A stretch of 64,000 nucleotides of DNA. It comes from Niveispirillum cyanobacteriorum (GTDB lineage Bacteria; Pseudomonadota; Alphaproteobacteria; Azospirillales; Azospirillaceae). Positions 43,857 through 52,911 of the stretch are shown here, in pieces. A model generated the notes under the pieces. That model ran no database searches, was not told where the DNA came from, and saw nothing but the letters and a program-made list of their open reading frames with translations. Both the position numbers and the translations under genes were made by a program. The stretch's first letter is position 1; the number at the start of each line of letters is the position of its first letter. The stretch is taken from contig NZ_CP025614.1 in NCBI RefSeq assembly GCF_002868735.1, forward strand, positions 62,001 through 126,000, given 5' to 3'.

Positions 43857-45185
43857 ATGCGCCCCCTGATCCCGCTCGCCCTGATCCTGATGCTCGCTGC
43901 CTGCGGCCAGGAACCTGCCGCCCCGGTGGCCGCTTCCGCTCCCCTCCCTCTGGTGAAACCAGTGGCGGAAACGGTACCCGGACTGCCCGATGGCGGGGCA
44001 AAGGGCGATGCCGATGATCCGTCCTTCTGGCTGCACCCGGACGACCCGGCCCGCAGTCTGGTGATTACGGCGGCCAAGGGGGCGGGATTGCGGGTTTATG
44101 ACCTTCAGGGCAAGCTGGTGCAGCGGATCGATGCCGAGACTGAGGGACGCTACAACAATGTCGATGTCGCCTATGGGCTGAAGCGCCCCGACGGATCGAC
44201 CATCGACATTGCGGTCGCCAGCGACCGGGGCCGCGACCGGCTGATGGTGTGGGCCATTGATCCGGCCAACCCGGCGGCCCCCCTGACCGATATCACCGAC
44301 CCCACCCAGGGACAGGTCTTCCCCACCCGCCTGTCGCCGGACGGGATGGCGGAGGTGACGAACCCCGTTGCCGATCAGGCCAGCGCCTATGGCCTGACCC
44401 TGTGGAAGGACAAGGCAACGGGGGAGGTGCGGGCCGTGGTGGCGCAGCGCAACGCGGCCCGTCTGGCCGAACAGCGTCTGGTGATCCGGGCCGACGGCAC
44501 GGTCGGACATGAGCGTACCCGCCACTGGGACTTCCCCACCACCCACAAGGGCCAGGACCTGACCGCCGAGAACGACAATGACCCGGCCCTGGACTGGCAG
44601 CCGCAGTTCGAGGGGCTGGTGGTGGATGAGGAAGCGGGCATCCTGTTCGCAGGGCAGGAGGATGTGGGCCTGTGGCGCGTCAACCTGACCACCGGGAAGG
44701 CTGACGACCAGCCCTTCTATGAAACGCGCGGATCGGTCAAAAGTCCCTTCAACAGCCAAGACAGCAAGGTCGCCCGCGATGTCGAAGGCTTGGCGCTATA
44801 TCGCGGCGCCGATGGCACCGGCTACCTGATCGCGTCCAGCCAGGGCGACGCCCATGGCGATGAAAAGGCCCCCGACGCCGCTGGCCTGGATGACAGTTTC
44901 GCCATCTTCGAACGCGGCGGCCACAACCGCTATCTGGGCAGCTTCAAACTGACCGCCAATGGTGCCATCGATGCTGGCCAGGAATGCGACGGGGCCGAAC
45001 TGATCTCCATCCCGCTGCCAGGATATCCGGCGGGTCTGCTGGTCGTGCAGGATGGGTACAATGACGACCTGAACGGCCTGAATGGCGAACCGGAGGCGAC
45101 CAATTTCAAGTACATCTCCTGGGCCGAATTGGTGGCGGCGATGCCGCAGCTGACGGTGAAGGCCGGCGGGTGGTCGCCGCGTTAA
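43857..45185 (+). CDS. Beta-propeller 3-phytase lipoprotein
   Basis: 442 residues. Signal with lipobox LILMLAACGQ, so anchored to a membrane by Cys 17. Propeller signatures: ADDPSFWLHPDDPARSLVI, YNNVDVAYGL, VASDRG, QFEGLVVDEEAGILFAGQED and DVEGLALYRG. It releases phosphate from inositol phosphates, requiring calcium. TonB receptors beside such phytases are a known pattern in Caulobacter- and Sphingomonas-type genomes. ATG 43857 has GAAAGGA upstream. The 3' end overlaps the convergent serine hydrolase by four bases. Confidence 0.9.
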   Translation: MRPLIPLALILMLAACGQEPAAPVAASAPLPLVKPVAETVPGLPDGGAKGDADDPSFWLHPDDPARSLVITAAKGAGLRVYDLQGKLVQRIDAETEGRYNNVDVAYGLKRPDGSTIDIAVASDRGRDRLMVWAIDPANPAAPLTDITDPTQGQVFPTRLSPDGMAEVTNPVADQASAYGLTLWKDKATGEVRAVVAQRNAARLAEQRLVIRADGTVGHERTRHWDFPTTHKGQDLTAENDNDPALDWQPQFEGLVVDEEAGILFAGQEDVGLWRVNLTTGKADDQPFYETRGSVKSPFNSQDSKVARDVEGLALYRGADGTGYLIASSQGDAHGDEKAPDAAGLDDSFAIFERGGHNRYLGSFKLTANGAIDAGQECDGAELISIPLPGYPAGLLVVQDGYNDDLNGLNGEPEATNFKYISWAELVAAMPQLTVKAGGWSPR

Positions 45186-46366
45186 CGCGGCTCCACCACC
45201 GCTCTGAAATACGCCAACGTTTCCGCCTCCAGCGCCTTGACCCAGGCGGTGGGCCAGTAGCTCAGTTTTACAATCACGGTGCGGCTGGCGGGGTCGATGA
45301 AGATGTACTGGCCATGCACGCCCTTGGCCATGAAGGCGTCGCTGTCGGGCAGGGTCCACCAGAAATACTGGTAGCCCTGATCCCGACCGGGTGCCGCCGG
45401 TTCGGTCCCGTCGGGCACGGTGGATTGCCGGACCCAGTCGGCGGGCACTACCTGCCGGCCATTGGCCCGCCCGCCCTCCAGCATCATCAGGCCCAGGCGG
45501 CCATAGTCGCGAAGGGTGGCGTTGAAGCCCGCGCCGGCCCAGGCACGGCCCGTTCCCGGCGGCCCGTCCAGCAGCCAGGTCCCCGCCCGTTCCATCCCCG
45601 CCGGCTGCCACAGCTTTTCTGCCATATACGCTGCCAGCGGCTTGCCCGTGGCGCGTTCCAGGGCCCAGCCGACCACGCCGGTTTCCAGCGTTGAATAGTT
45701 GAAATGGCTGCCGGGCGCATGGTCGCTGCCGATACGGGTGGCAAGGTCGGTAAACCGCTCACGCTCAGTCACGAAGCTGTTCTCATACAGCTCCGCCATC
45801 TGGCTTTTTGTGCCGGTGCCATAGGTTTCGGCAAAGGCCGCCCCCGACCGCATCAGCAGCGCCTGACGCAATGTCACCCCCTCATACCCGCTGCCCGCCA
45901 GTTCTGGGACATAACGGGTCAGGAGATCATCGACACTGCCGATAGCCCCATCCCGGATGGCGATACCGACCAGGATGGAGGTAATGGATTTCGCCATGGA
46001 GAAGGAGATGAACCGGCTCTCCGGCCCGCTGTGATTGCGGTAGATCTCATGCACAATCCGCCCGTCGCAGATGACCAGCATGGCGTTGGTCCGCGTGCGT
46101 TCCAGAAAGGCGGCGGTGTCATATTGCTGCCCCTCGAAACTGTAGGTGAGGCTCAGGGGCCGGATATCCTCCGGCAGTTTCCAGACCTTCCGCCCCGCCG
46201 GCACGGGGGCCGTCTCAAACATCTCGTCCATATGGCGGAAGGTCAGGCTGTTCAGTCCCTCCCCATAGAGTACCCGCCGCATCTGCTGCTGCGACGGCGT
46301 CACCTCCGCCTGAACGGAACCGGCCAGCAGCAGCGACAGCAGCAGGAAGGGCAGGGGGCGGAACAT
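45182..46366 (-). CDS. Serine hydrolase, class C beta-lactamase-like
   Basis: 394 residues with a signal peptide (LLLSLLLAGSVQA). The nucleophile motif is FSMAKSITS (SxxK), the Tyr motif is FNYSTLE (YST rather than the usual YxN), and a third motif near VHGQYIFID replaces KTG. This is the esterase/amidase branch of the beta-lactamase fold (6-aminohexanoate hydrolase-like), not a resistance enzyme by context. Its role here is unknown. It ends inside the phytase stop codon region. Confidence 0.8.
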   Translation of the reverse strand: MFRPLPFLLLSLLLAGSVQAEVTPSQQQMRRVLYGEGLNSLTFRHMDEMFETAPVPAGRKVWKLPEDIRPLSLTYSFEGQQYDTAAFLERTRTNAMLVICDGRIVHEIYRNHSGPESRFISFSMAKSITSILVGIAIRDGAIGSVDDLLTRYVPELAGSGYEGVTLRQALLMRSGAAFAETYGTGTKSQMAELYENSFVTERERFTDLATRIGSDHAPGSHFNYSTLETGVVGWALERATGKPLAAYMAEKLWQPAGMERAGTWLLDGPPGTGRAWAGAGFNATLRDYGRLGLMMLEGGRANGRQVVPADWVRQSTVPDGTEPAAPGRDQGYQYFWWTLPDSDAFMAKGVHGQYIFIDPASRTVIVKLSYWPTAWVKALEAETLAYFRAVVEPR

Positions 46367-46404
46367 GGGCGGCAGCCTTGCGGTCAGGGGACTGCTCCGC
46401 TCTA

Positions 46405-47646
46405 CTAAGCCGCCTGTTCACCGTCAATCACAGCCTTCAACTCCACCGACGGGTCGGCGGCGCGGGCGGCATCGATCAGCTTCCCACCGGTGATCAGGGC
46501 CTTGGCCTGGATGAAGTCGCGGGCATTGTTCAGGCAGTCGATGGCGATCAGCCGCCCGTCGCGCAGATACAGGACGGAGAAGCCGGGGGCGGTGGTATCG
46601 CCGCGTACCAGCACCTGCTCATAATCCATGGCCAGACCCGCGGCCTGCATCTTCACATCATACTGGTCTGACCAGAACCAGGGCAGGGCGGCATAGGGCT
46701 TTTCCAGACCCAGGATCGTATCCGCCGCTACCTTGCCCTGATCAACGGCATTCTGCACCGATTCCAGGCGGATGGCCCGGCCCGCGAAGGCATTGGGATG
46801 CAGGGCGCAATCGCCGATTGCAAGGATGTGCGGGTCCTGCGTCCGGCACAGTGCATCCACCACCACCCCGTTGGGGCAGGGGAGGCCAGCCAGGGCCAGC
46901 GGTTCGACATTGGGGATGATGCCAATGCCGACAATCACGATATCGGCCTGGATCAGGCTGCCATCCGACAGTTCCACACCGTTCACCCGCCCCTCACCGC
47001 GCAAGGCCGACACCTGGGCCGACAGGCGGACATCCACGCCGTGACGGCGATGCAATTCGGCGTAGAAGGCAGAGACAGGCGGGGAGGTGACGCGGGCCAG
47101 CAGCCGTTCCTGGGCCTCCAGTACCGTCACCTCATGCCCCATGGCGCGCAGCACCGCCGCGGTCTCCAGCCCGATGTAGCCGCCGCCCACGATCACCACG
47201 CGCGCACCCGGCACAAGATCGGCCTTCAGCGCGTCGATATCGGCGATGGTGCGGATGGCATGCACGCCGGCCAGACCGGCCCCTGGACAGGACAGACGCC
47301 GGGGCCGCCCGCCCGTGGCCCAGATCAGTTTGCCATATCCGACCCGTGCGCCATCCGTCAGGGTCAGGGTTCGTTCGGCCCTGTCCACCGCCGTCACACG
47401 CCGGCCCGTCAGCAGACTGACCTGTTTTTCTTGCCAATATTCCGGCTTGCGCAGGGCCAGACGTGCCGCGTCGCGCTTGCCGGCCAGATATTCCTTGGAC
47501 AGGGGCGGGCGTTCATAGGGGGCTGCGTCTTCATCCCCGATTATCGCAATGGACCCGGGAAAGCCACCCTGGCGCAGGGATTGCGCGCATTGCGCCGCCG
47601 CCTGTCCCGCCCCGGCAATGACGATATCGTAGTCGGTCTGGCCCAT
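46405..47646 (-). CDS. FAD-dependent ferredoxin reductase of a Rieske oxygenase system
   Basis: 413 residues. N-terminal FAD motif IVIAGAGQAAAQCAQSL, PYERPPLSKEYLAG, WATGGRPR, NAD motif VVIVGGGYIGLETAAVLR, and the FAD-contact AIGDCALHPN. This is the rhodocoxin/putidaredoxin reductase type, which passes electrons from NADH to a ferredoxin serving P450 or Rieske enzymes. Two Rieske oxygenases are encoded 8-13 kb away. No ferredoxin gene is seen in the window. ATG 47646 preferred; AAAGGA upstream. Confidence 0.88.
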   Translation of the reverse strand: MGQTDYDIVIAGAGQAAAQCAQSLRQGGFPGSIAIIGDEDAAPYERPPLSKEYLAGKRDAARLALRKPEYWQEKQVSLLTGRRVTAVDRAERTLTLTDGARVGYGKLIWATGGRPRRLSCPGAGLAGVHAIRTIADIDALKADLVPGARVVIVGGGYIGLETAAVLRAMGHEVTVLEAQERLLARVTSPPVSAFYAELHRRHGVDVRLSAQVSALRGEGRVNGVELSDGSLIQADIVIVGIGIIPNVEPLALAGLPCPNGVVVDALCRTQDPHILAIGDCALHPNAFAGRAIRLESVQNAVDQGKVAADTILGLEKPYAALPWFWSDQYDVKMQAAGLAMDYEQVLVRGDTTAPGFSVLYLRDGRLIAIDCLNNARDFIQAKALITGGKLIDAARAADPSVELKAVIDGEQAA

Positions 47647-47743
47647 GGCAACGGTCCTTTGCAAGAAGACGCACCTGTCCCGTTCCCGACCACGACGGGG
47701 CAGCGGGATCAGGGACCAGTGGCAGGTGGAATGCGCGCGGGCC

Positions 47744-48415
47744 TTATTCCGCCGCGCGCTGCCCAGTCAGGGAGATATATTCGGCGAAGATATCGCCCTG
47801 GATCGTCGTATGCTGACGCAGCCGGCGATAGGCGATTTCAGGGTCGCCCTGCTGCACCGCCTCCATGATGGCGGCATGGTCGCGCAGGTTTTCCTCTGCC
47901 CGGCCCGGATAGTTCAGCTGATAACGGCGATAGGGAACAAGCTGCAGGGCCAGCTTGTCGGTCATTTCCACCAGCACGTCATTATGGCTGCCCCAGACCA
48001 GCAGCTGATGGAACTTGCGGCTGGCCGCGTAATATTCGTCCTGGCGACCGGCATTATAATGGTCTTCGGACTGCTTATGCACCTCGGCCAGCTTGGCCTT
48101 TTCCTCCGGCGACATGCGGCGTGCCGACAGCTTGGCGCACAGGCCCTCCAACTCCGACATGACCTCAAACATATGGATCATGCGGCGGATATCCATGCTG
48201 GCCACGACGGCCCCCTGGCGTGGACGCTTTTCTACCAGCCCGGATTCCACCAATTGCAGCACCGCCTCGCGCACCGGCGTGCGGGAAACGCCGAAGCGGT
48301 TGGCAATCACTTCCTCGTCCAGGCGTGAACCGGGACGCAGGCGGCCCATGAAAATGTCCTGTTCCAGGGACACACGCACATGTTCTGCATGCGTGACGTG
48401 TGTAGGCTTGTTCAT
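47744..48415 (-). CDS. GntR-family (FCD) regulator of the catabolic cluster
   Basis: 223 residues. Winged helix (FMGRLRPGSRLDEEVIANRF, VSRTPVREAVLQLVESGLV, RPRQGAVVA) and helical FCD domain with metal-site residues in SEDHYNAGR, RKFHQLLV, HAAIMEAV. It lies between the ferredoxin reductase gene and a divergent TonB receptor, so it probably controls both. ATG 48415 with GGAGGA upstream. CATAC-containing motifs (see 48576, 57048, 58303) are candidate sites. Confidence 0.82.
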   Translation of the reverse strand: MNKPTHVTHAEHVRVSLEQDIFMGRLRPGSRLDEEVIANRFGVSRTPVREAVLQLVESGLVEKRPRQGAVVASMDIRRMIHMFEVMSELEGLCAKLSARRMSPEEKAKLAEVHKQSEDHYNAGRQDEYYAASRKFHQLLVWGSHNDVLVEMTDKLALQLVPYRRYQLNYPGRAEENLRDHAAIMEAVQQGDPEIAYRRLRQHTTIQGDIFAEYISLTGQRAAE

Positions 48416-48905
48416 CAATCCTCCGCCGCGCGGTACCCGCGCTTGGCCATTTCCGCCTCTCCCGATGCCGCCACCATCGCACCCCGTACAGGACGGCATC
48501 CCTGTCATGTATCGGTCATGGTGGGCCACAAGTCAAGCCGTCGCGGCGTGGATTGAATACGGATAAGGCCGTCTGTGCATACTTTGATGCGGGGCCGCTC
48601 CCCGTAGGCTCAGGCAGGTGAGCTGGTGGGGAGAGATAAGAACGGCGGGATGCCAGGGGAATGGTGGCGGCAGCCGGCGGAACAACGAACTTCCTGCACG
48701 GCCGCACAATTTCTGTCTTCGTATACATTGCGCGCCGTAAAAAAATATTATACAGTCCAAATCGTATCCAGAAAACGCCAACCCCGAACGTGTGTGACGG
48801 GGCCTTGTATCCGGCAATGCCGCCGGAATTCCCAGAATGATCCGCCGTGAATGCGGGTGACAGGAAAAGAGCCGCCGAAGCGCGGCGATCAGGGAGGATA
48901 AGTCG
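48416..48905. other. Divergent control region between GntR and TonB receptor genes
   Basis: 490 bp without a convincing gene. It contains TGCATACT (48576-48583) and GTATACAT (48721-48728), both similar to the CATAC motif in front of the Rieske genes, and an AT-rich stretch around 48737-48753 that could be the receptor promoter. Confidence 0.5.
48576..48583. promoter_or_regulatory. CATAC motif, GntR operator candidate
   Basis: TGCATACT in CTGTGCATACTTTG. Related to the 12-mer sites at 57048 and 58303. Confidence 0.35.
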
Positions 48906-51344
48906 ATGTCACGGAGATACCGTGTGGCAGGGCTGGGCCTGTGCGCCAGCGCGTTCGCCATGCTTGCAACCATGCCCGCCGCCATCGCGCAGCAGGCCCC
49001 CGCCTCCAGCACGGAAGTGGCACAGGCCGCGCCGGCACAGGCCATCGGTCTGGATGAGATCGTGGTGACGGCCAACCGCCGGCAGAGCAATTTGCAGGAA
49101 ACGCCGGTGGCCGTGTCGGCCTTCACGCCCGCCATGTTCGATGCGGCCCCGCCCAAGGATTTAGGTGATATCGCGGCCTACGTGCCCAATTTCTCCGCCG
49201 CGCGCGTCACCGGCTTCAACGCTGCCTCCTTCGCCATGCGCGGCGTCGGGCAGGTGGACATCATCGTCTATTCAGAGGCGCCCGTGGGCGTGATGCTGGA
49301 CGATTTCGTGATGCCCAGCGTGCAGAGCCAGCTTCTGGACACGTTCGACGTGGAGCGGGTGGAAGTACTGCGCGGGCCCCAGGGAACGCTGTTCGGCAAG
49401 AACACGACCGGCGGTGTCGTCACCGTATACACGAAGAAGCCATCCCTGACCGATCAGGCGGGCGAGGTGCAGTTCACTGCCGGCAGTTTCGGCACCCGCG
49501 CGGCCAAGGCATCGGTGAACTTGCCGCTGGTGGAGGACAAGCTGGGCGTGCGTCTGGTCGCCGCCTATAACAAGTCCGACGGCTATTACAAGAACGGTGC
49601 CTGCTATGGCCCGGTTCCCGGCAGCAATGCGCGCGGCTGCGGCGATGGCTCCAAGCTGGGTGGCGAGGATATCTTCAATGGCCGCGCCAAGGTTCTGTGG
49701 AAGCCGGTGGAGAATGTCGAGGCTTTGTTCCAGGTGGAACGCGTGCGCGACAATTCCGACAGCGTGCCCGTCGTCAACACCACGCCGTCCGACAACCGTT
49801 GGGCCTTCTATAATCTGGGCTTCAGCCAGGATGCCGGCGACCCGCTGGACCATGCCGGCATCACCAACCGCGACGACAGCCTGCTGAACATGTCGGATGG
49901 ACATCAGGTCGATGTCGACGGCTATTACAGCACCCTCAACTGGGACGCCGACAAGGTTACGCTGACCTCCGTCACCGGCTGGCGCAAGCAATATTCGCAG
50001 CTGCCCAGCACCTATACGGGTGAGGTCGGCCCCATTTCCCTTTTCGATGCCAACCGCACCGACCTGCGTAAGACCTTCCAGCAGGAATTCCGCATGGCGT
50101 CCAACTGGGACGGACCGGTGCAGATGGTGGCCGGCGGCTTTTATCAGAAGAACGACGTGAATTTCTGCGTGGCGCAGATCCTGGGCTTCCTTGACCTGTT
50201 CGGCGTGACCCTGCCGTTCGGCACCTTCAACAACAACCCGCAGGTCCTGTGCAATCAGGAACGTCAGAAGGCCTATGCCGCCTATGGAGACGTCACCTGG
50301 GAGGTTAATGACAAGCTGACCCTGATCGGTGGTGCCCGCTGGACCAAGGAGAAGAAGGCCTGGGCCGGGCGCAATCAGGTGTTCGTGCAGGCCCTGTCCG
50401 GCACCTTTGATCCGAATTTCACCTGGAATAAGCTGGGTAAGCTTCTGAATGCCGGTGATTTCAACAAGTACCCGACCGGGGTGGTGCGCGACAGCGAAAG
50501 CTGGTCTGAACCAACTTGGCGGGCCAGCGCGTCCTATAAGGTCACCGACGATCTGATGGCCTATGCCACCTATTCGCGGGGCTTCCGGTCCGGTGCCTAT
50601 AATGACCAGACAGGGACCACGGGTGTGGCCATTCCAGCACAGGCCGCCCGGCCCACGAACCCGGAACTGGCTGACAGCTATGAAGCTGGCATCAAGACCG
50701 ACTTCCTTGACAACCGCGCCCGGCTGAACGCGACCGCTTTCTATGTGAACTACAAGGACATGCAGCGCGGTCTGGTCGCCACGCTGACCAACTCCTTCGG
50801 GGAACAGGTGCAGGAAACCCGCTTCTTCAATGCGGGTGAGGCCACCGTGAAAGGGCTGGAGCTGGAAGGCAGCATCCTGCCGACCGACGGCTTGGAAATC
50901 CGCGGCGTTCTGGGCTATCTGGACGCTAAGTATGACCGGTTCGAAGCCGATACGAACTTCGACGGCAAGATCGATATCGACTTCTCCAACCGCCCCCTGA
51001 ACCGCGCCCCCAAATGGCAATGGTCGCTGGACGCCACCTACACGATGGATCTGGCCGACAAGGGCGAGATCCTGTTCAACGGCGCTATCCAGTTTGAGGA
51101 TGAAAACGGCTATGTCTATTCCGATGTCAGCCCGGAGTTCGACAGCAAGCTGGTCAAGAAGACCCTGCTGAACGCCGCCATCACCTGGCACGATGCCGAC
51201 GGCCGCTACACGGTCCAGGCCGTGGGCCGCAACCTGACCGACAAGCGCTACAACACCGCCACCAACGTGGTCGGCTCACTCTGGACCTTCTCCACCTACG
51301 GCCCGCCCCGCTATTACGGCCTGACCGTGGGGGCGAAGTTCTAA
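48906..51344 (+). CDS. TonB-dependent receptor for the catabolic substrate
   Basis: 812 residues. Signal peptide to AIAQQ, plug start IGLDEIVVTANRRQSNLQET, then MRGVGQVDIIVYSEAPVGVM and VERVEVLRGPQGTLFGKNTTGG; barrel ends YYGLTVGAKF. The type is that used by sphingomonads and Caulobacter for hydrophobic organics rather than for siderophores, but substrate is not set by sequence. It is divergent from the GntR regulator and followed by a terminator. ATG with AGGGAGGA upstream. Confidence 0.85.
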   Translation: MSRRYRVAGLGLCASAFAMLATMPAAIAQQAPASSTEVAQAAPAQAIGLDEIVVTANRRQSNLQETPVAVSAFTPAMFDAAPPKDLGDIAAYVPNFSAARVTGFNAASFAMRGVGQVDIIVYSEAPVGVMLDDFVMPSVQSQLLDTFDVERVEVLRGPQGTLFGKNTTGGVVTVYTKKPSLTDQAGEVQFTAGSFGTRAAKASVNLPLVEDKLGVRLVAAYNKSDGYYKNGACYGPVPGSNARGCGDGSKLGGEDIFNGRAKVLWKPVENVEALFQVERVRDNSDSVPVVNTTPSDNRWAFYNLGFSQDAGDPLDHAGITNRDDSLLNMSDGHQVDVDGYYSTLNWDADKVTLTSVTGWRKQYSQLPSTYTGEVGPISLFDANRTDLRKTFQQEFRMASNWDGPVQMVAGGFYQKNDVNFCVAQILGFLDLFGVTLPFGTFNNNPQVLCNQERQKAYAAYGDVTWEVNDKLTLIGGARWTKEKKAWAGRNQVFVQALSGTFDPNFTWNKLGKLLNAGDFNKYPTGVVRDSESWSEPTWRASASYKVTDDLMAYATYSRGFRSGAYNDQTGTTGVAIPAQAARPTNPELADSYEAGIKTDFLDNRARLNATAFYVNYKDMQRGLVATLTNSFGEQVQETRFFNAGEATVKGLELEGSILPTDGLEIRGVLGYLDAKYDRFEADTNFDGKIDIDFSNRPLNRAPKWQWSLDATYTMDLADKGEILFNGAIQFEDENGYVYSDVSPEFDSKLVKKTLLNAAITWHDADGRYTVQAVGRNLTDKRYNTATNVVGSLWTFSTYGPPRYYGLTVGAKF

Positions 51345-51384
51345 GGGGCCCCCCTGAAGCGTGAACTCCCGAGAGGCGACCTTT

Positions 51385-51420
51385 GGGGGGCTGGTGCGGA
51401 CCGGTCCCCCCTTTTCTTTT
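51385..51420 (+). terminator. Rho-independent terminator after the TonB receptor
   Basis: GGGGGG (51385-51390) pairs with CCCCCC (51406-51411), followed by TTTTCTTTT. Confidence 0.7.
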
Positions 51421-51425
51421 GGGTG

Positions 51426-51692
51426 TCAAGAGCCGTAAAGCTGACTGTGCGTACCCACTCGAATAAACATCACGGTGACATAGCCCCCGGTCTCGATGAA
51501 CACGAGGCGCAGGTCAAAACCCGCGCTGATGGATCGATGTCCCGCAAGCGCGCCTTTCAGGGGATGATTATACAGTTCCGGAGCATGGGGATTGTCGCAG
51601 AAGGCCTTGATCGCCTTCTCCACCGCCGTCTGCTGATTTGGCTGCAACAGGTCAAGCTGTTTGATGAATTTCCGGTGGAAGCGGATTTCCAT
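51426..51692 (-). CDS. RelE/YafQ-family toxin
   Basis: 88 residues: MEIRFHRKFIKQLDLLQPNQ, LKGALAGHRSISAGFDLRLVFIE, typical RelE fold mRNase on the ribosome. Start ATG 51692; a GTG at 51698 overlapping the antitoxin stop as GTGA is an alternative. Confidence 0.82.
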   Translation of the reverse strand: MEIRFHRKFIKQLDLLQPNQQTAVEKAIKAFCDNPHAPELYNHPLKGALAGHRSISAGFDLRLVFIETGGYVTVMFIRVGTHSQLYGS

Positions 51693-51694
51693 GC

Positions 51695-51970
51695 TCACCC
51701 GCCGGTGCCGCTCCGCTGGTGTCGCAGATAGGCGATGGCGGCATCCGCGTCCTGGAAGCCGGGGGAAAGGTTCTCGCCCAGCTGCGCTTCTGCACTGGCC
51801 GCCAGGATTTCCTGCTCTTCCGCCGGCGTGAAGCCGTTCTCTGTCAGGACTTCCTCAACATGCACGCGCACCAGCGCGTCCGGCGAGATGCCGGGCCGCA
51901 GCTTCGCCGGAACATCCCGGGCGCGGTAGATACCCGCCGGAAGGGTTGGCTTTGTAGGGGCGAAACGCAT
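51695..51970 (-). CDS. Antitoxin partner of the RelE-like toxin
   Basis: 91 residues: MRFAPTKPTLPAGIYRARD, C-terminal acidic helix. Gene order antitoxin-toxin is typical. No recognisable DNA-binding fold by eye, so the call rests on the neighbour and size. Confidence 0.7.
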   Translation of the reverse strand: MRFAPTKPTLPAGIYRARDVPAKLRPGISPDALVRVHVEEVLTENGFTPAEEQEILAASAEAQLGENLSPGFQDADAAIAYLRHQRSGTGG

Positions 51971-52047
51971 GGCTTCAGGTCCAGAGGCACAATGACGATC
52001 AATAGTCGGACATTGCCGCCGCCCTGTCAAACCCGCCAGCTGGTGCC

Positions 52048-52908
52048 TCACACCACATTGAAATGCTCCGGCACGCCGCCGGGCCAGACGGTGCCCCACA
52101 TCTGCATGCCGCCATCGATGGTCAGCATTTCACCGGTGATGAACTTGCCCGACGGGGCGACCAGATAGATCACACCCTCGGCCACGTCCCAGGCATTGCC
52201 CATGCGGCGCATCGGGTTGGTATCGGCAAAGCGCGCGGTGGCCTCTGGCGGATAGACGTTGAAACCTTCTGTCGCCACCGTGCCGGGCGCCACGCAGTTC
52301 ACGCGGATATTCAGCGGCGCCCATTCGGTGGCCACCGTCTTGGACAGATAGATCACGCCGGCCCGCGCCGCACAGGTATGGGCCGCCTGGGGCATGCCGC
52401 GTTCGACATAGGCCACGATATTGACGATGGACCCCGCCTCGCCCCTGTCGCGCCAGCGCTTGGCGGCGGCCTGCATCATGTGCCAGGTGCCGTTCAGGTT
52501 GGTGTCGATGACGGCGTTCCAGCCCTTCTTGGAAAAGTCGATGGCCGCCTGCGGGAACTGCCCGCCGCCATTATTCACTACATGGTCGATGCGCCCGAAT
52601 TCCGCGATGGTGCGGTCCATCAGCGCGTCCACCTGATCGGGGTCGCGGATGGTCATGGGCATGATGGCGATGTCGCGGCCCAGCAGGCGGCGGATGCCGT
52701 CCCGCGTCTCGGCCAGCTTTTCCTCCCGTCGGCCACAGATCATCACCTTGGCACCCAGCCGCGTGAACAGATAGGCCATGGCCTTGCCCATGCCGCTGCC
52801 CCCACCCGACAGCACCACTACCTGATCCTGCAGCAGGTCCGGGCGATAGACGGTGGGCAGGCTGGCCAGCTCTTCCTCGCTGAAGCCCCATTGTCTGGTT
52901 TCGGTCAT
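52048..52908 (-). CDS. SDR oxidoreductase, dienoyl-CoA-reductase-like, without the Tyr-Lys motif
   Basis: 286 residues. Cofactor loop VVLSGGGSGMGKAMAYLF, NNGGGQFPQ, and C-terminal TIDGGMQMWG. The usual YxxxK is replaced: MPQAAHTCAARAGVIYLSK has Thr/Cys and Arg where Tyr and Lys are normally found, as in peroxisomal 2,4-dienoyl-CoA reductases. It lies three bases after the thiolase gene on the same strand. It probably acts on a CoA thioester in the cluster, as a reductase. Confidence 0.82.
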   Translation of the reverse strand: MTETRQWGFSEEELASLPTVYRPDLLQDQVVVLSGGGSGMGKAMAYLFTRLGAKVMICGRREEKLAETRDGIRRLLGRDIAIMPMTIRDPDQVDALMDRTIAEFGRIDHVVNNGGGQFPQAAIDFSKKGWNAVIDTNLNGTWHMMQAAAKRWRDRGEAGSIVNIVAYVERGMPQAAHTCAARAGVIYLSKTVATEWAPLNIRVNCVAPGTVATEGFNVYPPEATARFADTNPMRRMGNAWDVAEGVIYLVAPSGKFITGEMLTIDGGMQMWGTVWPGGVPEHFNVV

Positions 52909-52911
52909 GGT

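Noticed and set aside
46405-47646. Reductase as nitrite or rubredoxin reductase
   Set aside because: Gene context with Rieske oxygenases and the putidaredoxin-reductase-like motif order favour ferredoxin reductase; sequence alone does not exclude others.
48626-48850. 74-codon frame in the GntR/TonB divergent region
   Set aside because: No RBS, no recognisable protein features, and covers the likely promoter.
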